Source of the DNA: Eubacterium sp.
Lineage (GTDB): Bacteria; Bacillota; Clostridia; Oscillospirales; Acutalibacteraceae
Assembly: GCA_022511225.1 (NCBI GenBank)
Contig: JAFLRZ010000005.1
Location: 44,959 to 108,958, forward strand
Reading direction: 5' to 3'
DNA length: 64,000 nt
How positions within the stretch are numbered: the first letter of the stretch is position 1; the number at the start of each line of letters is the position of its first letter. A program made the translations under genes and the position numbers. Below the pieces are notes generated by a model. It did no database searches. It was not told the DNA's origin and saw only the letters and a list, made by a program, of their open reading frames with translations. Below are positions 17,471 to 28,115 of the stretch, piece by piece.

Positions 17471-20456
17471 TTTTATCACCAAGCGGTTTGATTACAAAGC
17501 TTAAGCACTTGCCTGCCATTCTGCCGAGACGATACTCCTTTGATGGAGGAGGTCCGCAGGAATTAGAGCCTGCGCCCATAATCTCAGCATCTATATTTAT
17601 GCAAGAGGTAGCTGCAGTAAGCTCTTCTCTGTGAGCAGCCTTTGAGCACTGCTGAGGTGTAAACGGCCTTGCGCTGAAGATGAATTTGTCAATACCCTCA
17701 ATGCGAATACCTGTACCCTCGTCATCTGTAATTTCTGCAAATTCAGTTTCGCATCTTGTTGCACTTTCCTGAGGCTTGATGTAATTTTCATACATTTTGT
17801 CGGTGGTAGTTTCATAAATGCCTGTCAAAGAGTGTTCCTTGAAATCAGGAAGATTTACGTCGGGACCAAGTCCGAGATACTTTACGTTCCTGAACTGCTT
17901 ATTAAGCTCAATCTGAACTCCAAAGCGCGGAAGAAGCTTAACGCCTCCGCCTGAAAGCACCTTGAATGAAGCATCAATCTGCCCGTCTGAGAATATCACA
18001 AGATTAGTCTTAACAGTTGCGACCTTGAATTTAACAGGTGTTTTTACGGTAGTTACGTAGCTGATATTAAGTCCGTGCTGTGTAAGCTGATACTTAACCT
18101 CGCTTACAAATGACGATGCATCACGCAAACGAAGCTTGTTCCACAGAATACCCATATACATATCATTATCAAGCGGTGCGCGGTAAAACTGAGGTCCGAA
18201 TCCCTTGAAATCGGTATAGGGAATAGGATTGATAAGCTCCTTATCACCTATCATATAGGAATCTATAAATCCTGTCTTTTTGTCGAAAATCATTGAGCCG
18301 TTATCAAAATCAATAAACAGCTTTTTTTCGCTCTCGTGAACAATCGGCGGTTTACCCGTTGAAGTGATTGAACGATTGCCTTGTGAAAGCTTGATTTCCT
18401 CTTTGGCTACTGAAAAATCACCGTCAAAATATTCAAACTGAATTACAGTGTTACCGCCTATGGTGACGTTTTCAATCTTTACTTTCTTTGAAGTCTGAGG
18501 CTTAATATCAAGCTCGAAGTTTCCTGCGAACGTCTTTTTGCCGTTTTCAAGAACGGTATAATTAACGGTATACTTCGCATTTTCAAAATATTTATGATTT
18601 TTGAAGATATAAGTATTGTTGCCCAAAAGCTCGGCTCTTACAGGACGGTAGCACACCTTCATCTGCTTTGCGCCCGAATGAGGTGTTCGGTCAGGATAAA
18701 AAAGTCCGTCAACGCAGAAATTGCTGTCATGCTTCCATTCGCCGTGGTCGCCGCCGTACGTATATTCATACTTGCCATTTTCGTGGTAAATAGCGTGATC
18801 TGCAAATTCCCAGATACAGCCTCCGAGCATATTATCAGCACTGTAGAAGCACTGAACGTACCTTTCAAGCTCGCCTGCGCCGACACCCATTGCATGAGCA
18901 TACTCGCAAAGATAAAACGGCTTTTTGTAATATTTACACGGAAGTCCCCTGCCCTTTGCAATTCTCTCACAGACGGACGGGAAGGTGTACATACGCGAAA
19001 CAACGTCATATGACCAGCGCCTTGTTCGGCTGACTCCCTCATAGTGAATAGGAATATCGGTCAGATTTTTAAGTTCATCATAGCAATAGTCCTGATTTTT
19101 ATATCCGTGAGCCTCGTTTCCGAGCGACCACATTGTAATTGACGGATGATTCTTGTCACGCTCGTACATACGATAAACTCTGTCCCAATAATGCTGCTGC
19201 CACTCAGAATTATGAGAGCACGCACCCGGTCGGTGAAGCTCTGTTTCACAGCCGTGAGTTTCTATATCAGCCTCATCAACAACGTATATGCCGTATTCAT
19301 CACAAAGGTCAAGAAATGTCGGGTCAGGAGGATAATGAGATGTGCGGATGCAGTTGCCGTTATACTCCTTGACAATTTTAATATCCCTTTCCATTTCATC
19401 GACTGTCATAACGTATCCTGTTTTTGGATTAGTGTCGTGATGATTTACACCAAGAAGCTTTATAGGCTGATTATTAAAGTAAAATACGTTGCCCTTAATT
19501 TCGATATGCTTAAAACCGATTTGCTTTCTGACAGCCTCAATAATCTCGCCGTTACAGCTCAGCGTAAGCACAAGGTCATAGAGATACGGACATTCTGCCG
19601 ACCACTCGTGAACGCTCAGTTCACTAAAATCTGCTGCATTAATCTCATTTGCAGACTCATTGACAGATACCTGAGAAATAAGCTCCCCATCATCAAATAT
19701 TGCAGCCGTAAGCTCGCAGTCGTCTGTAAGCTTAAGTGACGGAACAACGCTTAAAGCATATCTGCCGTCAGACAAATAATTTGTATCGACCTTAATATCA
19801 TAAATTGAGTTATCGGCAGTCTTATAAATCAGAACGTCACGAAAAATTCCGTTGCACCTAAACATATCCTGACATTCAAGATAAGTTCCGTTTGACCATT
19901 TATAATTCACTACTATGATTTCGTTATCACCGGCTGTAACAAATTCGCTCAGCTCAAACTGAGAAGTGTTGTGACTGCCCTCACTGTAGCCGACGTATCT
20001 GCCGTTTACGAATAAATCAAAAGCACCTGCAACGCCTAAAAAGGATATGTAGTAGTTAGCGTTTGTGTTTTCGATAGTAATTATTTTACGGTATATTGCC
20101 GCAGGGCAATCCGACGGAATCTCAGGGGGATTTGGATTGAACTGATAGCGTGTATTGACGTAATAAGGCTTTTCATAGCCTGTATGCTGCCACGTAGACG
20201 GGACAGAAATTTTGTTAAAAGCGATATTATCCGTATCAAGCTCGCACTGAATGTCATTGCAGTTTTTAAAATATGCAAAATCCCATTCGCCTGAAATGCA
20301 CTCTACCATATCAGAGATATAACGCTCGTTTCTTATATCACTTTGAGCAAGAGCATCAACAGATGAAAAAGGAATAAAATATGAGCGCGGACGCATAACA
20401 TTGTCGCTGAAAATTTTGAATGTTTTGTAATTATCTGTTTTAAGGTTGTATTTCAT
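17463..20456 (-). CDS. lacZ: Beta-galactosidase, glycoside hydrolase family 2 (LacZ-like)
   Basis: This enzyme hydrolyses terminal beta-galactosides. It has no signal peptide and therefore works inside the cell on imported sugars. The 997 residues follow the LacZ plan of jelly-roll, Ig-like, TIM barrel, Ig-like and C-terminal beta-sandwich domains. The acid/base glutamate is in WSLGNEAHG (E448) and the nucleophile in LCEYAHAMG (E518). The NTRYQFNPNPPEIP segment is typical of the domain 1 active-site loop. The last eight bases overlap acpS. The gene lies downstream of the GH51 arabinofuranosidase, which fits a plant-fibre diet. Confidence 0.93.
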   Translation of the reverse strand: MKYNLKTDNYKTFKIFSDNVMRPRSYFIPFSSVDALAQSDIRNERYISDMVECISGEWDFAYFKNCNDIQCELDTDNIAFNKISVPSTWQHTGYEKPYYVNTRYQFNPNPPEIPSDCPAAIYRKIITIENTNANYYISFLGVAGAFDLFVNGRYVGYSEGSHNTSQFELSEFVTAGDNEIIVVNYKWSNGTYLECQDMFRCNGIFRDVLIYKTADNSIYDIKVDTNYLSDGRYALSVVPSLKLTDDCELTAAIFDDGELISQVSVNESANEINAADFSELSVHEWSAECPYLYDLVLTLSCNGEIIEAVRKQIGFKHIEIKGNVFYFNNQPIKLLGVNHHDTNPKTGYVMTVDEMERDIKIVKEYNGNCIRTSHYPPDPTFLDLCDEYGIYVVDEADIETHGCETELHRPGACSHNSEWQQHYWDRVYRMYERDKNHPSITMWSLGNEAHGYKNQDYCYDELKNLTDIPIHYEGVSRTRRWSYDVVSRMYTFPSVCERIAKGRGLPCKYYKKPFYLCEYAHAMGVGAGELERYVQCFYSADNMLGGCIWEFADHAIYHENGKYEYTYGGDHGEWKHDSNFCVDGLFYPDRTPHSGAKQMKVCYRPVRAELLGNNTYIFKNHKYFENAKYTVNYTVLENGKKTFAGNFELDIKPQTSKKVKIENVTIGGNTVIQFEYFDGDFSVAKEEIKLSQGNRSITSTGKPPIVHESEKKLFIDFDNGSMIFDKKTGFIDSYMIGDKELINPIPYTDFKGFGPQFYRAPLDNDMYMGILWNKLRLRDASSFVSEVKYQLTQHGLNISYVTTVKTPVKFKVATVKTNLVIFSDGQIDASFKVLSGGGVKLLPRFGVQIELNKQFRNVKYLGLGPDVNLPDFKEHSLTGIYETTTDKMYENYIKPQESATRCETEFAEITDDEGTGIRIEGIDKFIFSARPFTPQQCSKAAHREELTAATSCINIDAEIMGAGSNSCGPPPSKEYRLGRMAGKCLSFVIKPLGDKNV

Positions 20457-20520
20457 AAATTTACCTCCTTTTAGATAATTTAATTATATACTAAAACTGA
20501 TGATATTACAACAAAAAATA

Positions 20521-20571
20521 CGGGAGGACAATATCCTCCCGCATTTTTATCTGACGAGCTATGCCCGCCCC
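20521..20571. repeat. Composite hairpin repeat, modules B and C (copy 2, degenerate)
   Basis: CGGGAGGA-CAATA-TCCTCCCG (20521-20541) is followed after about ten bases by GACGAGCTATGCCCGCCCCT, a decayed form of module C. The T-run after the first hairpin may also make it a terminator for the gene pair on either side. Confidence 0.6.
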
Positions 20572-20604
20572 TATGAATTTCAATGATTATCGACAATATG
20601 AAAT

Positions 20605-23316
20605 TTATCCTTTTGGAATACGGATTACTGTTGCGGAGTACTTTGGTACAGTATAATTAAAGCTATTGGAAATTCCCGAAACAGTGAGTTCCTCCATTGT
20701 GCAAGCATCTTCTTCGCCTAACACGTTTTCGTCCGAGATATTATTTCCTGCTACCTGATAAACCTTAGCCGTATCTGCTATACTGCCTGCAGTAATATCA
20801 ACTGCAAAGGTACGCTCTGAATCGGTAACGTTAACGAGCTTAACGATAATATCACCGCTGTCATCTGTGCTTACTACCTGATAAGCCTCTGCATCTGCAG
20901 GAGTAATCAAATCGCAATCAACGTAGAGTTCGTCATCAATATAGCACTTAACGTTTGCACCGCTTACTACAACCTTGAGTGAATAGGTTCTGCCCAATTC
21001 GGCAACGAACGGCTTATCCGTACCCTCAATCTGACCTGTTTTAATTCCGTTTTTAAGGCTTTGGATAGCGGAAACTGTATTATCCCAGCCAGCGATATTC
21101 CAAAAGTAGTTATTGTCCTTATCCCCAACTGCAAACGGAATGAGGAAGCCTTCTGCTCCATCAAGCTTTGTAGCGTCTACCGTAAAGGTATAGTTAGTCC
21201 AGTTGGTGTCACCGAAGTAAACTACAGAGCCGTTTTCGCTGTATTCCATCTCTACCGAGCCCTGACGAAGCTTACCGTCTACAATCTTGAAGTCGCCGTC
21301 TGTAACGCGCTCCCAATTCTTTTTAAAACTGCTTTTTTCTTCAAAATCGTCCTTTGCAAGCACTTCGCCCGTATCGTTGTTTACAATCATAACGTTGTCG
21401 AATTCAGCTGACGTATTCCATGTGCCGACTCCGACTTTACCCATAAGGCCTTTATCGGCTTTTGATGCGCCGTTAAGAGTTGAAGAAAGAAGCTTTGTGC
21501 CTGTGTTAGTTGAAAACAGTTTTTGTATATGATAGTTGATTGAACCGATACTTGTGCTGTTGTTAAACCAGATAAGGTCAGGTGCCCAGTGCCTTGCAGT
21601 AACACTGCTGAACAGCGGAGCATATGCCGCCATACGCACAATATCGCCGTTTCTCTCAAGACCGGTCATATACGCTGCCTCTGCAAGTGCAGAATAGAGA
21701 TTATTTGACTGAGAAGCGTACTCGCCGAGGAAAACGTTTATAGCACCGCCGTAAGGAGTGTCTGTCATTTCCTTAACAGTTCTTTTGTAGTTGCTTTCAT
21801 CATAATAATCAGCATTTTCTAAGAACCAATCGGGTGCGCAGTAATAGTGATGATCTGTAGCACCTGCGAAATCAGTAGCATTTTTGCTATTGCCAAGCTG
21901 TTTCTTTGCATATTCATATGACGGAAGATGATTTACGTCGTTTTTATTGCCAAGACCTGAGGAATAAATCAATTCTATTCCATCATACAAATCAGGATTT
22001 TTTTCCTTTGCTGACTTGAAAGCGTCAAGGAATGCCTGATAGCGAACGTAATAATCCTCACCGAAATTCTCGTTACCTATACAAATGTACTTAAGCTCAA
22101 ATGGCTCCTCGTGTCCGAGATCTGCTCTGACCTTGCCCCAAGTTGATGAAGCGTCACCACGGCAGAACTCAACAAGGTCAAGCATATCCTGAACGTAAGA
22201 AGCAAACAGTTCGGACTTCATATCAATAGGCTGCTTGCCTCTTGCCTGACAGTAAAGACCGCAGTTGAGAACGGGAACACCAACGGCACCGATGTCTTCG
22301 GAAAGCTGGAAATACTCATAAAATCCAAGGCCGTAGGTCATAAAGCTCGGCCACTGATCGTCTGTTGCAGCGTGATCCGTCCAGATATTTTCGCCCTGCT
22401 TTCTTACGGCAACGTCGCCGTATTTGCCGTTGAATTCAAGAGGAAGTCCGTCACTGCCGACACCAATGGAATCCTTCCAGTGGTATGCAGTTTCCTCGCC
22501 TTCACCCTCTGTTGCACAACCACCGGGGAAACGGACGAATTTTGGCTGAAGCTCCTCAAGGAGCGTTGCAAGGTCTTTTCTCATACCATTTTCTCTGCCC
22601 TTGTATGTATCTTCAGGGAAAAGAGAAATCATATCAAATGCAGCTGAGCCGTTGTCAATAAGCACCTGAAGAGTTACGTTTTCATTTTCGCTTTTTGATG
22701 AAGTAAACGTAAATGAATATTTTACCCATTCATCGGTAATGCTGTCTATCTGCGCCTCGGCAGCAACCTTTTTGCCTGCCATAAGGCGAACACTTACAGG
22801 ACCAGTGTAGCCGTCTATACCTTTTGCGTAAAGTGATACGTTGTATTTGGCATCTTCCTCAATGGACATACCTTCCATAAAGCCCTTGTTTTCAATACCC
22901 GCCTGATTACTTCCGTTGTTTGTGAGAACGAGGTAGTTCGTGTTGTTCTCGTTAAGGCAGTTTTCGGTATCGTTAATTTTAACCTCTGCGTTTGCATCGT
23001 TTACGGTTCTCCAGCCGTAAAGCTGATCATCTACGGCAAGCTCTGTAAATTCAAACGAGCGGTTTGCGACTTTTTCGGCATAAAGACCGCCGTCTGCCGC
23101 AAAGTTGATATCCTCAAAGAAAACGCCGAAAAGCATATCGCTTATATCGTGTATTTCGTTTGAAGCGTCAATGCTGAGCGAATAATCGGCATCCTCAACA
23201 TTGTACGTGGAAATGATGTTTGCGTTTGTGCTTTTTGAAGCTGTACCGCATCCGCTGAGGCAAATTACCAAAACAGCCATAAGCACGGCGCACATTGATT
23301 TTAAAATATGCTTCAT
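20605..23316 (-). CDS. Secreted GH51 alpha-L-arabinofuranosidase lipoprotein
   Basis: This lipoprotein hydrolase removes arabinose side chains from arabinoxylan or arabinan outside the cell. The signal peptide ends in the lipobox LSGC (Cys 23). Then come a beta-sandwich region (about 45-215) resembling a family 4/9 carbohydrate-binding module, the GH51 barrel with acid/base E416 (GNENFG) and nucleophile E532 (FLGEYAS), and an inserted LamG/DUF1080-like sandwich (about 640-790). The arabinofuranosidase C-terminal sandwich closes the protein. The 903-residue form starts at ATG 23314-23316 behind AGAGGAA. It follows the ABC exporter pair by 72 bases. Liberated sugars could enter via the GPH symporters. 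Confidence 0.88.
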   Translation of the reverse strand: MKHILKSMCAVLMAVLVICLSGCGTASKSTNANIISTYNVEDADYSLSIDASNEIHDISDMLFGVFFEDINFAADGGLYAEKVANRSFEFTELAVDDQLYGWRTVNDANAEVKINDTENCLNENNTNYLVLTNNGSNQAGIENKGFMEGMSIEEDAKYNVSLYAKGIDGYTGPVSVRLMAGKKVAAEAQIDSITDEWVKYSFTFTSSKSENENVTLQVLIDNGSAAFDMISLFPEDTYKGRENGMRKDLATLLEELQPKFVRFPGGCATEGEGEETAYHWKDSIGVGSDGLPLEFNGKYGDVAVRKQGENIWTDHAATDDQWPSFMTYGLGFYEYFQLSEDIGAVGVPVLNCGLYCQARGKQPIDMKSELFASYVQDMLDLVEFCRGDASSTWGKVRADLGHEEPFELKYICIGNENFGEDYYVRYQAFLDAFKSAKEKNPDLYDGIELIYSSGLGNKNDVNHLPSYEYAKKQLGNSKNATDFAGATDHHYYCAPDWFLENADYYDESNYKRTVKEMTDTPYGGAINVFLGEYASQSNNLYSALAEAAYMTGLERNGDIVRMAAYAPLFSSVTARHWAPDLIWFNNSTSIGSINYHIQKLFSTNTGTKLLSSTLNGASKADKGLMGKVGVGTWNTSAEFDNVMIVNNDTGEVLAKDDFEEKSSFKKNWERVTDGDFKIVDGKLRQGSVEMEYSENGSVVYFGDTNWTNYTFTVDATKLDGAEGFLIPFAVGDKDNNYFWNIAGWDNTVSAIQSLKNGIKTGQIEGTDKPFVAELGRTYSLKVVVSGANVKCYIDDELYVDCDLITPADAEAYQVVSTDDSGDIIVKLVNVTDSERTFAVDITAGSIADTAKVYQVAGNNISDENVLGEEDACTMEELTVSGISNSFNYTVPKYSATVIRIPKG

Positions 23317-23387
23317 AACTAACATTCCTCTCATAATTGATGTAAACATTTTACCATAAATTGAGATTTGAAGCAATAGTTATTTGC

Positions 23388-25205
23388 CTATACATAATAC
23401 TTTGCCTGAGCGTTCCAAAGCTCGCTGTACTTTCCGTTTGAATTGAGTAATTCCTGATGTGTGCCGATTTCGACAAGTTGTGATTTGTCAAACACGGCAA
23501 TGCGAGTGCAGAATACACAACTTGACAGTCGGTGAGAAATATAAATTGCTGTTTTGTTATCAACGAAGGTGTTGAAGCGATTATATATTTCATTTTCCGC
23601 AACCGGATCAAGTGCAGCTGTCGGCTCATCAAGGATAACAACAGGGCTGTCCTTATATAATGCCCTTGCAAGTGCTAATTTTTGTGCCTCTCCGCCAGAA
23701 ATTTCTACTCCGTTTTCATCAATATCTTTATACAGATAAGTATCTTCCTTTTTCGGCATCTGCGCTACTCGGTCAAGAGCATTTGAATTATCAAGACAGG
23801 AATATAATCTATCCTTATTGCATTTCTCCCCTGCGCAGACATTGTCCTTAAGCGGAATTGAAAACATTTTGAAATCCTGAAATACAACTGAATAGAGCCT
23901 GATTATGCTTTCCTTTGAATATTCCTTAATGTTAATGCCATTAATAAGTATCTCGCCTTCAGTTACATCATAGAGCCTGCACATAAGCTTAATGAATGTA
24001 GTTTTGCCACTGCCGTTTCTGCCGACAACGGCTAAATGCTCGCCGTTTTTAATTTTCAAGCTAACGTTTTGAAGAGCATAATTATTTGTGCCCGGATACA
24101 TAAATGATACGTTCTTAAATTCAATTTCAACTTTTTCAGTATCAAATTCGGCTGAGCCGTATTCCTTATTATCCTTATGCTCAATAATTTCAAAATAAAC
24201 TTTTGCAAGCGGCAATATTTCTGCGAGCTTACCGAGTGTATTTGCTACTTGCATAACGCCATTGATAATCTGCATAAATGCACCGCAATACATAACAAGT
24301 GAGCCGATATCAAAGAGTCCGAAATTGCCCTTAACACCGATAAATACATATACACCGAATGCAACCATTGCGCCCATAATTGCAACAACCGAGCTTGTTT
24401 TTGCAGTTCGCATTGATATCTGTTTCAAGGTTTTTTCGCCGTCTGTCAATATCTTATCGGTAGCGATATGATTAATTAAATTCTGCTCCTTGTATATTCT
24501 GATTTCTTTACCTGTTTTATAGTCTCCGAAGATATTGATAAATGAATAGAAGAGTCTGTCAAGAGTTGCATATGCCTCATTTGCGGCAAGGTATGATTTA
24601 TTCATCTTTATTGCAATTAATAACATAATAACTGCCATTGCAGCTATAACTCCGATTAAGGCAATCAGAAATACAGGCTTTTCAAAGAAAGTATCACCTG
24701 TTTTTGTAAAGCCGATTTTAAGGAGCGGCATAATCATAATTACAGAAACAATAATCGTGTATACACCGCTGACAAACACATGACTAGTCCACATAAAGTA
24801 TGAGAATCTTGCCCATCGGCTTGCGCCTGCTTCCTCGTGCTTATGGATAGTGTCCCTAAAATGACCGTCCTCTAAGGTTTCGTACTCTGTATTGAATATC
24901 TTTGCCGCCATTTTGAAATTTTCTTTATCAAACAGCAGATTTGCAAGCACCTGATAATAATCGTTTAAAAAGCTGCCTGAATACACAAGCAGAAAGTTAA
25001 GCGCAACTGCAATGCAGATATAAAAAAGCAAACTTTTGAAAGAAGCACCATTTGACAGAAGGGCAATAATTTTTGAAGTGAAATAGATGTTTATAAAAGG
25101 TCTTGTTGCAGTAATAAGTGCATTAGAAAAAGCTACCGGCTCAATCTTTTTATCAAGACCTGCAATTTCACGATACATCTTAAAAACCATTTTAAAATTA
25201 CTCAT
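23388..25205 (-). CDS. ABC exporter half-transporter, second gene of minus-strand pair
   Basis: This is a membrane ABC exporter subunit with six N-terminal membrane helices (about 25-320) and a C-terminal ATPase. Walker A is GRNGSGKT near residue 395, the signature is ISGGEAQ, Walker B is VVILDEPTAALDP and the switch histidine is ISHRLSS. There is no C39 peptidase domain. Its start overlaps the stop of the preceding half-transporter by eight bases (ATGAGTAA), so the two probably form a heterodimer. The substrate is unknown; drugs, peptides or lipids are all possible for this family. It belongs to an operon led by a metallophosphoesterase. Confidence 0.88.
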   Translation of the reverse strand: MSNFKMVFKMYREIAGLDKKIEPVAFSNALITATRPFINIYFTSKIIALLSNGASFKSLLFYICIAVALNFLLVYSGSFLNDYYQVLANLLFDKENFKMAAKIFNTEYETLEDGHFRDTIHKHEEAGASRWARFSYFMWTSHVFVSGVYTIIVSVIMIMPLLKIGFTKTGDTFFEKPVFLIALIGVIAAMAVIMLLIAIKMNKSYLAANEAYATLDRLFYSFINIFGDYKTGKEIRIYKEQNLINHIATDKILTDGEKTLKQISMRTAKTSSVVAIMGAMVAFGVYVFIGVKGNFGLFDIGSLVMYCGAFMQIINGVMQVANTLGKLAEILPLAKVYFEIIEHKDNKEYGSAEFDTEKVEIEFKNVSFMYPGTNNYALQNVSLKIKNGEHLAVVGRNGSGKTTFIKLMCRLYDVTEGEILINGINIKEYSKESIIRLYSVVFQDFKMFSIPLKDNVCAGEKCNKDRLYSCLDNSNALDRVAQMPKKEDTYLYKDIDENGVEISGGEAQKLALARALYKDSPVVILDEPTAALDPVAENEIYNRFNTFVDNKTAIYISHRLSSCVFCTRIAVFDKSQLVEIGTHQELLNSNGKYSELWNAQAKYYV

Positions 25206-26976
25206 TTATTGCCACCTCCTGTTCCTTGTAGTAATAGCTTTGCAGCTGATACATCTTGTAATAAGAACCCTTCAGCGCCATCAATTCTTCGTGAGTTCCC
25301 TCTTCAATAATCTCACCGTCGGATACGAATAATATTCTGTCACAAAAGCGAGTTGAAGAAAGTCTGTGAGAAATGAAGAATGACAGCTTGCCCTCAGTAA
25401 GCTCATTATACTTCAGATAAAGCTCATTTTCGGCTATAGGGTCAAGTGCGGCAGTCGGCTCATCAAGAATAAGAACAGGTGCATTTTTATAAATAGCCTT
25501 TGCGAGAAGAAGCTTTTGCTTTTCACCGCCTGAAAAATCAACAGCATCCTTATATACCTCCTTGTCCATTAAGGTTTGTTCCTTATTCGGCAGGGAGTTA
25601 ATTTTATCTGAAATTCCTGCTTTTTCAAATGCGAAATTCAATTTATCAGCATTATAATTAAGGCTTGCAGTGATATTCTGCTGAATAGTCATCGGCAGGA
25701 AATAATAATCCTGAAAAATCGGAGAAAAGAGGTCAAAATAACTGCTTTTTGAAATAGTTTTTGTATCAATTCCGTTAAGCAGTAATTCACCGTCGGTTGC
25801 AGTATACAAACCGCAAAGAAGCTTGATAAGTGTTGTTTTACCTGCACCGTTTTCTCCGACGATAGCAATATTTTCACCACCGCTGAATTTGAGATTAATA
25901 TTCTTTAAGGTCGGCTCATCAGCAGACGGATACTTGTACGATACATTTTTAAATTCAATGGTATCAACATTATCAGAGGTTAATACCTCGCCTTTGTCTG
26001 CGATATCCTCGCTTTCAATATAAGTTCTGTATGCTTTGCATTCGTTACAGCTTTTCTCAATCTGGATATATGAATTGACAAGCCCGATAACCCAATTAGA
26101 AAAGCCTGTTATAATCCCAAAATAGAATATGAAATCCGAAACAGTTAACCTGCCCTTTGTTACCAGATACACGAGATAAGCATAAGCAATAACCTCACGA
26201 ATCAGGTTAAGAAGTGCAGTCACACCATCAAGTGCAACCGACTGGTGCGTATATTTTGCGTATGTTTTTTCAATTTGATAAAGTGATGATGCAAGTGCCT
26301 TGATGAAATAATCGCTAAGGCTGTATAATCTGACATCTTTAGACGACTTGCCGTCCTTACACAGCTTATAAAAATAGTTAAATCTATTATTTTGCTTTGA
26401 TACGTCATTCAGATTTTCGTACTGCTTATCAGCAAGCTGCTTAAGGATAAAGAATTGCACGATGCAGGTTGCCACAATAAGCATAATCATAAAAATATTG
26501 ATTTTGTAAATAAGCACACTTGAAGCGATTACACCTACAACTGCAACGCTAAATTGATTCAGCCTGTCGATAAAATTAGCACCGCCTGACCAGCGTCCGT
26601 TATAAAAATCCTCAGCACGCTTTTGAATTTCACGCTTCTCTAAGCTTTCGATATTCACGTAGTCTGTGCTCAGATTCTTTTGAAATGCCATTACGGCATA
26701 CCGCATACGAACGATTCTTGCTCCACCGCGGACAAGCTCCTGCATAAAAGGATCCATCCAGATGGTCAGCGTTAAAAGCAGGCTGAGCATACCAATAATC
26801 ATAATCAGCTTTTGTGTAGTAACACCATCGGTAATGGCATCAATCATTGCTTTTGGTATGTAAGCTGTTATTATGGGCTGAAAAACCAGAGCCGGAACAC
26901 GAATAAAAAAGTATATCAGACTTTTCTTATCCCATGCTATCCAGTTTTTCAGCATATATTTTAGATTCTCTTTCAT
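25198..26976 (-). CDS. ABC exporter half-transporter, first gene of minus-strand pair
   Basis: This 592-residue subunit has six membrane helices followed by an ATPase. Walker A is GENGAGKT, the signature FSGGEKQ, Walker B VLILDEPTAALDP and the switch ISHRLSS. The Q-loop FQDYYFLPM resembles the Q-loops of the other three exporters in this region. The ATG lies directly behind GGGGAAGG. It begins 15 bases after the metallophosphoesterase stop and overlaps the next half-transporter by eight bases. Together they look like a heterodimeric exporter of the BmrCD/LmrCD class. Confidence 0.88.
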   Translation of the reverse strand: MKENLKYMLKNWIAWDKKSLIYFFIRVPALVFQPIITAYIPKAMIDAITDGVTTQKLIMIIGMLSLLLTLTIWMDPFMQELVRGGARIVRMRYAVMAFQKNLSTDYVNIESLEKREIQKRAEDFYNGRWSGGANFIDRLNQFSVAVVGVIASSVLIYKINIFMIMLIVATCIVQFFILKQLADKQYENLNDVSKQNNRFNYFYKLCKDGKSSKDVRLYSLSDYFIKALASSLYQIEKTYAKYTHQSVALDGVTALLNLIREVIAYAYLVYLVTKGRLTVSDFIFYFGIITGFSNWVIGLVNSYIQIEKSCNECKAYRTYIESEDIADKGEVLTSDNVDTIEFKNVSYKYPSADEPTLKNINLKFSGGENIAIVGENGAGKTTLIKLLCGLYTATDGELLLNGIDTKTISKSSYFDLFSPIFQDYYFLPMTIQQNITASLNYNADKLNFAFEKAGISDKINSLPNKEQTLMDKEVYKDAVDFSGGEKQKLLLAKAIYKNAPVLILDEPTAALDPIAENELYLKYNELTEGKLSFFISHRLSSTRFCDRILFVSDGEIIEEGTHEELMALKGSYYKMYQLQSYYYKEQEVAINE

Positions 26977-26991
26977 TTCCTTCCCCTGATT

Positions 26992-28038
26992 TTACGCTCT
27001 TATCTGCTCGAATGAATACATAGTCTGTACATTGTCATCAAGAGTATTGATTACAGTCAATGTACAGGATGGATAAATAAAATCATTTCTTCCTGCGCTG
27101 TATCCGCTGACTGAACTTAGCTGATAATATCTGTTATTATAGAATGAACACATATTGTTGCTATGCTGATGTGCACAGGAAATGAGCGTGATATTATTGT
27201 TATCTTTAATTACGTTGTCGAATACGTCATCATTTTTAATTTCATCATACGGATATGTATTGTACATATCAAATCCGTCATATGCCTCGCCGTCATCATA
27301 TGCAGTCTGAAAAGCCGTTGTCGGCATATGGAAGAACACGCTTGTTTTTACACCGCGTGAATTAACCTCGTCATTTAACCAATTCGCCTGATTTTCACTG
27401 ATAGGCTGATACGGACCGATAGCCTTTGGCTTTCTCGCTCCCGAATCCATAACGGCAATGCTGTGTACCAATTTGTCATTGTTATAAACATCTATCATAA
27501 ATTGCATTGAGCCGTCAACGTTCTTTTTATTACCGAAAACGAAATGCTCATACTGCATCATAAATGCAATAATATCCTCGTTGCTTCCGTCAATCTCAAA
27601 GTCGTTATTACCCGGTGCAAAGGTCCAAGGAATATTATATTCTTCAATAAGATTTGCAAATAAATTAATAGCCCCAAATTTGTCGTATGTAGTCTTTAAG
27701 TTAAATCCATCGACCAAATCTCCGTCAACAACGATAAGGTCACAGGGTGTTTTGTCAAGAATTGCTTTCAAATCATCAAGCGTATGCTTGTCATTCTCGC
27801 ACACACCGTCAAAGAAGTGAGTATCATTAATTTTTAATACCTTAAAAATGCCGTTGCTGTCGGTAGATAACTTTACTTGCTCAGCTTCATATACTGCATC
27901 GTAACTATTAGTTGTGTTTGACTTATTGCAACTGAATCTGTAAAGCAGATATCCCCCGAACAAGCCGACTGCAATCAGCACAACAGCCAATATTACCGCT
28001 ATAATTTTTACTGCAAGTTTCTTTCTGCTATTCTTCAT
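26992..28038 (-). CDS. Membrane-anchored calcineurin-like metallophosphoesterase
   Basis: This 348-residue protein has an N-terminal signal anchor (about 10-32) and an extracytoplasmic phosphoesterase domain. The dimetal site is visible: D and H in INDTHFF, GD in DGDLVDG, GNN (usually GNH) in APGNNDFE, H in VFFHMP and the HxH of CAHQHSNN. The His-to-Asn change in the GNHD motif is worth noting; several subfamilies carry GNND and remain active. GGAGGG precedes the ATG. It leads the operon with two ABC half-transporters, so it may act on the exported substrate or on envelope lipids (inference). Confidence 0.85.
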   Translation of the reverse strand: MKNSRKKLAVKIIAVILAVVLIAVGLFGGYLLYRFSCNKSNTTNSYDAVYEAEQVKLSTDSNGIFKVLKINDTHFFDGVCENDKHTLDDLKAILDKTPCDLIVVDGDLVDGFNLKTTYDKFGAINLFANLIEEYNIPWTFAPGNNDFEIDGSNEDIIAFMMQYEHFVFGNKKNVDGSMQFMIDVYNNDKLVHSIAVMDSGARKPKAIGPYQPISENQANWLNDEVNSRGVKTSVFFHMPTTAFQTAYDDGEAYDGFDMYNTYPYDEIKNDDVFDNVIKDNNNITLISCAHQHSNNMCSFYNNRYYQLSSVSGYSAGRNDFIYPSCTLTVINTLDDNVQTMYSFEQIRA

Positions 28039-28061
28039 AATATACCCTCCTAAATAAAATT

Positions 28062-28115
28062 CGCCCTTGCAAAATTAATAATGCAAGAGCTTTACTTCTG
28101 TGTTCGGAATGGGAA
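28062..28115 (-). pseudogene. 5S rRNA-like fragment in the leader of the metallophosphoesterase operon
   Basis: On the minus strand the run CCTGTTCCCATTCCGAACAC, then AGAAGTAAAGCTC, closely matches the helix III/loop B region of bacterial 5S rRNA. The flanks do not continue the 5S sequence. Helices I, IV and V are missing, and a CTTGCA...TGCAAG hairpin follows instead. It lies downstream of a strong promoter and inside the 5' untranslated region. It is either a decayed 5S gene or a 5S-mimicking leader element. Confidence 0.5.
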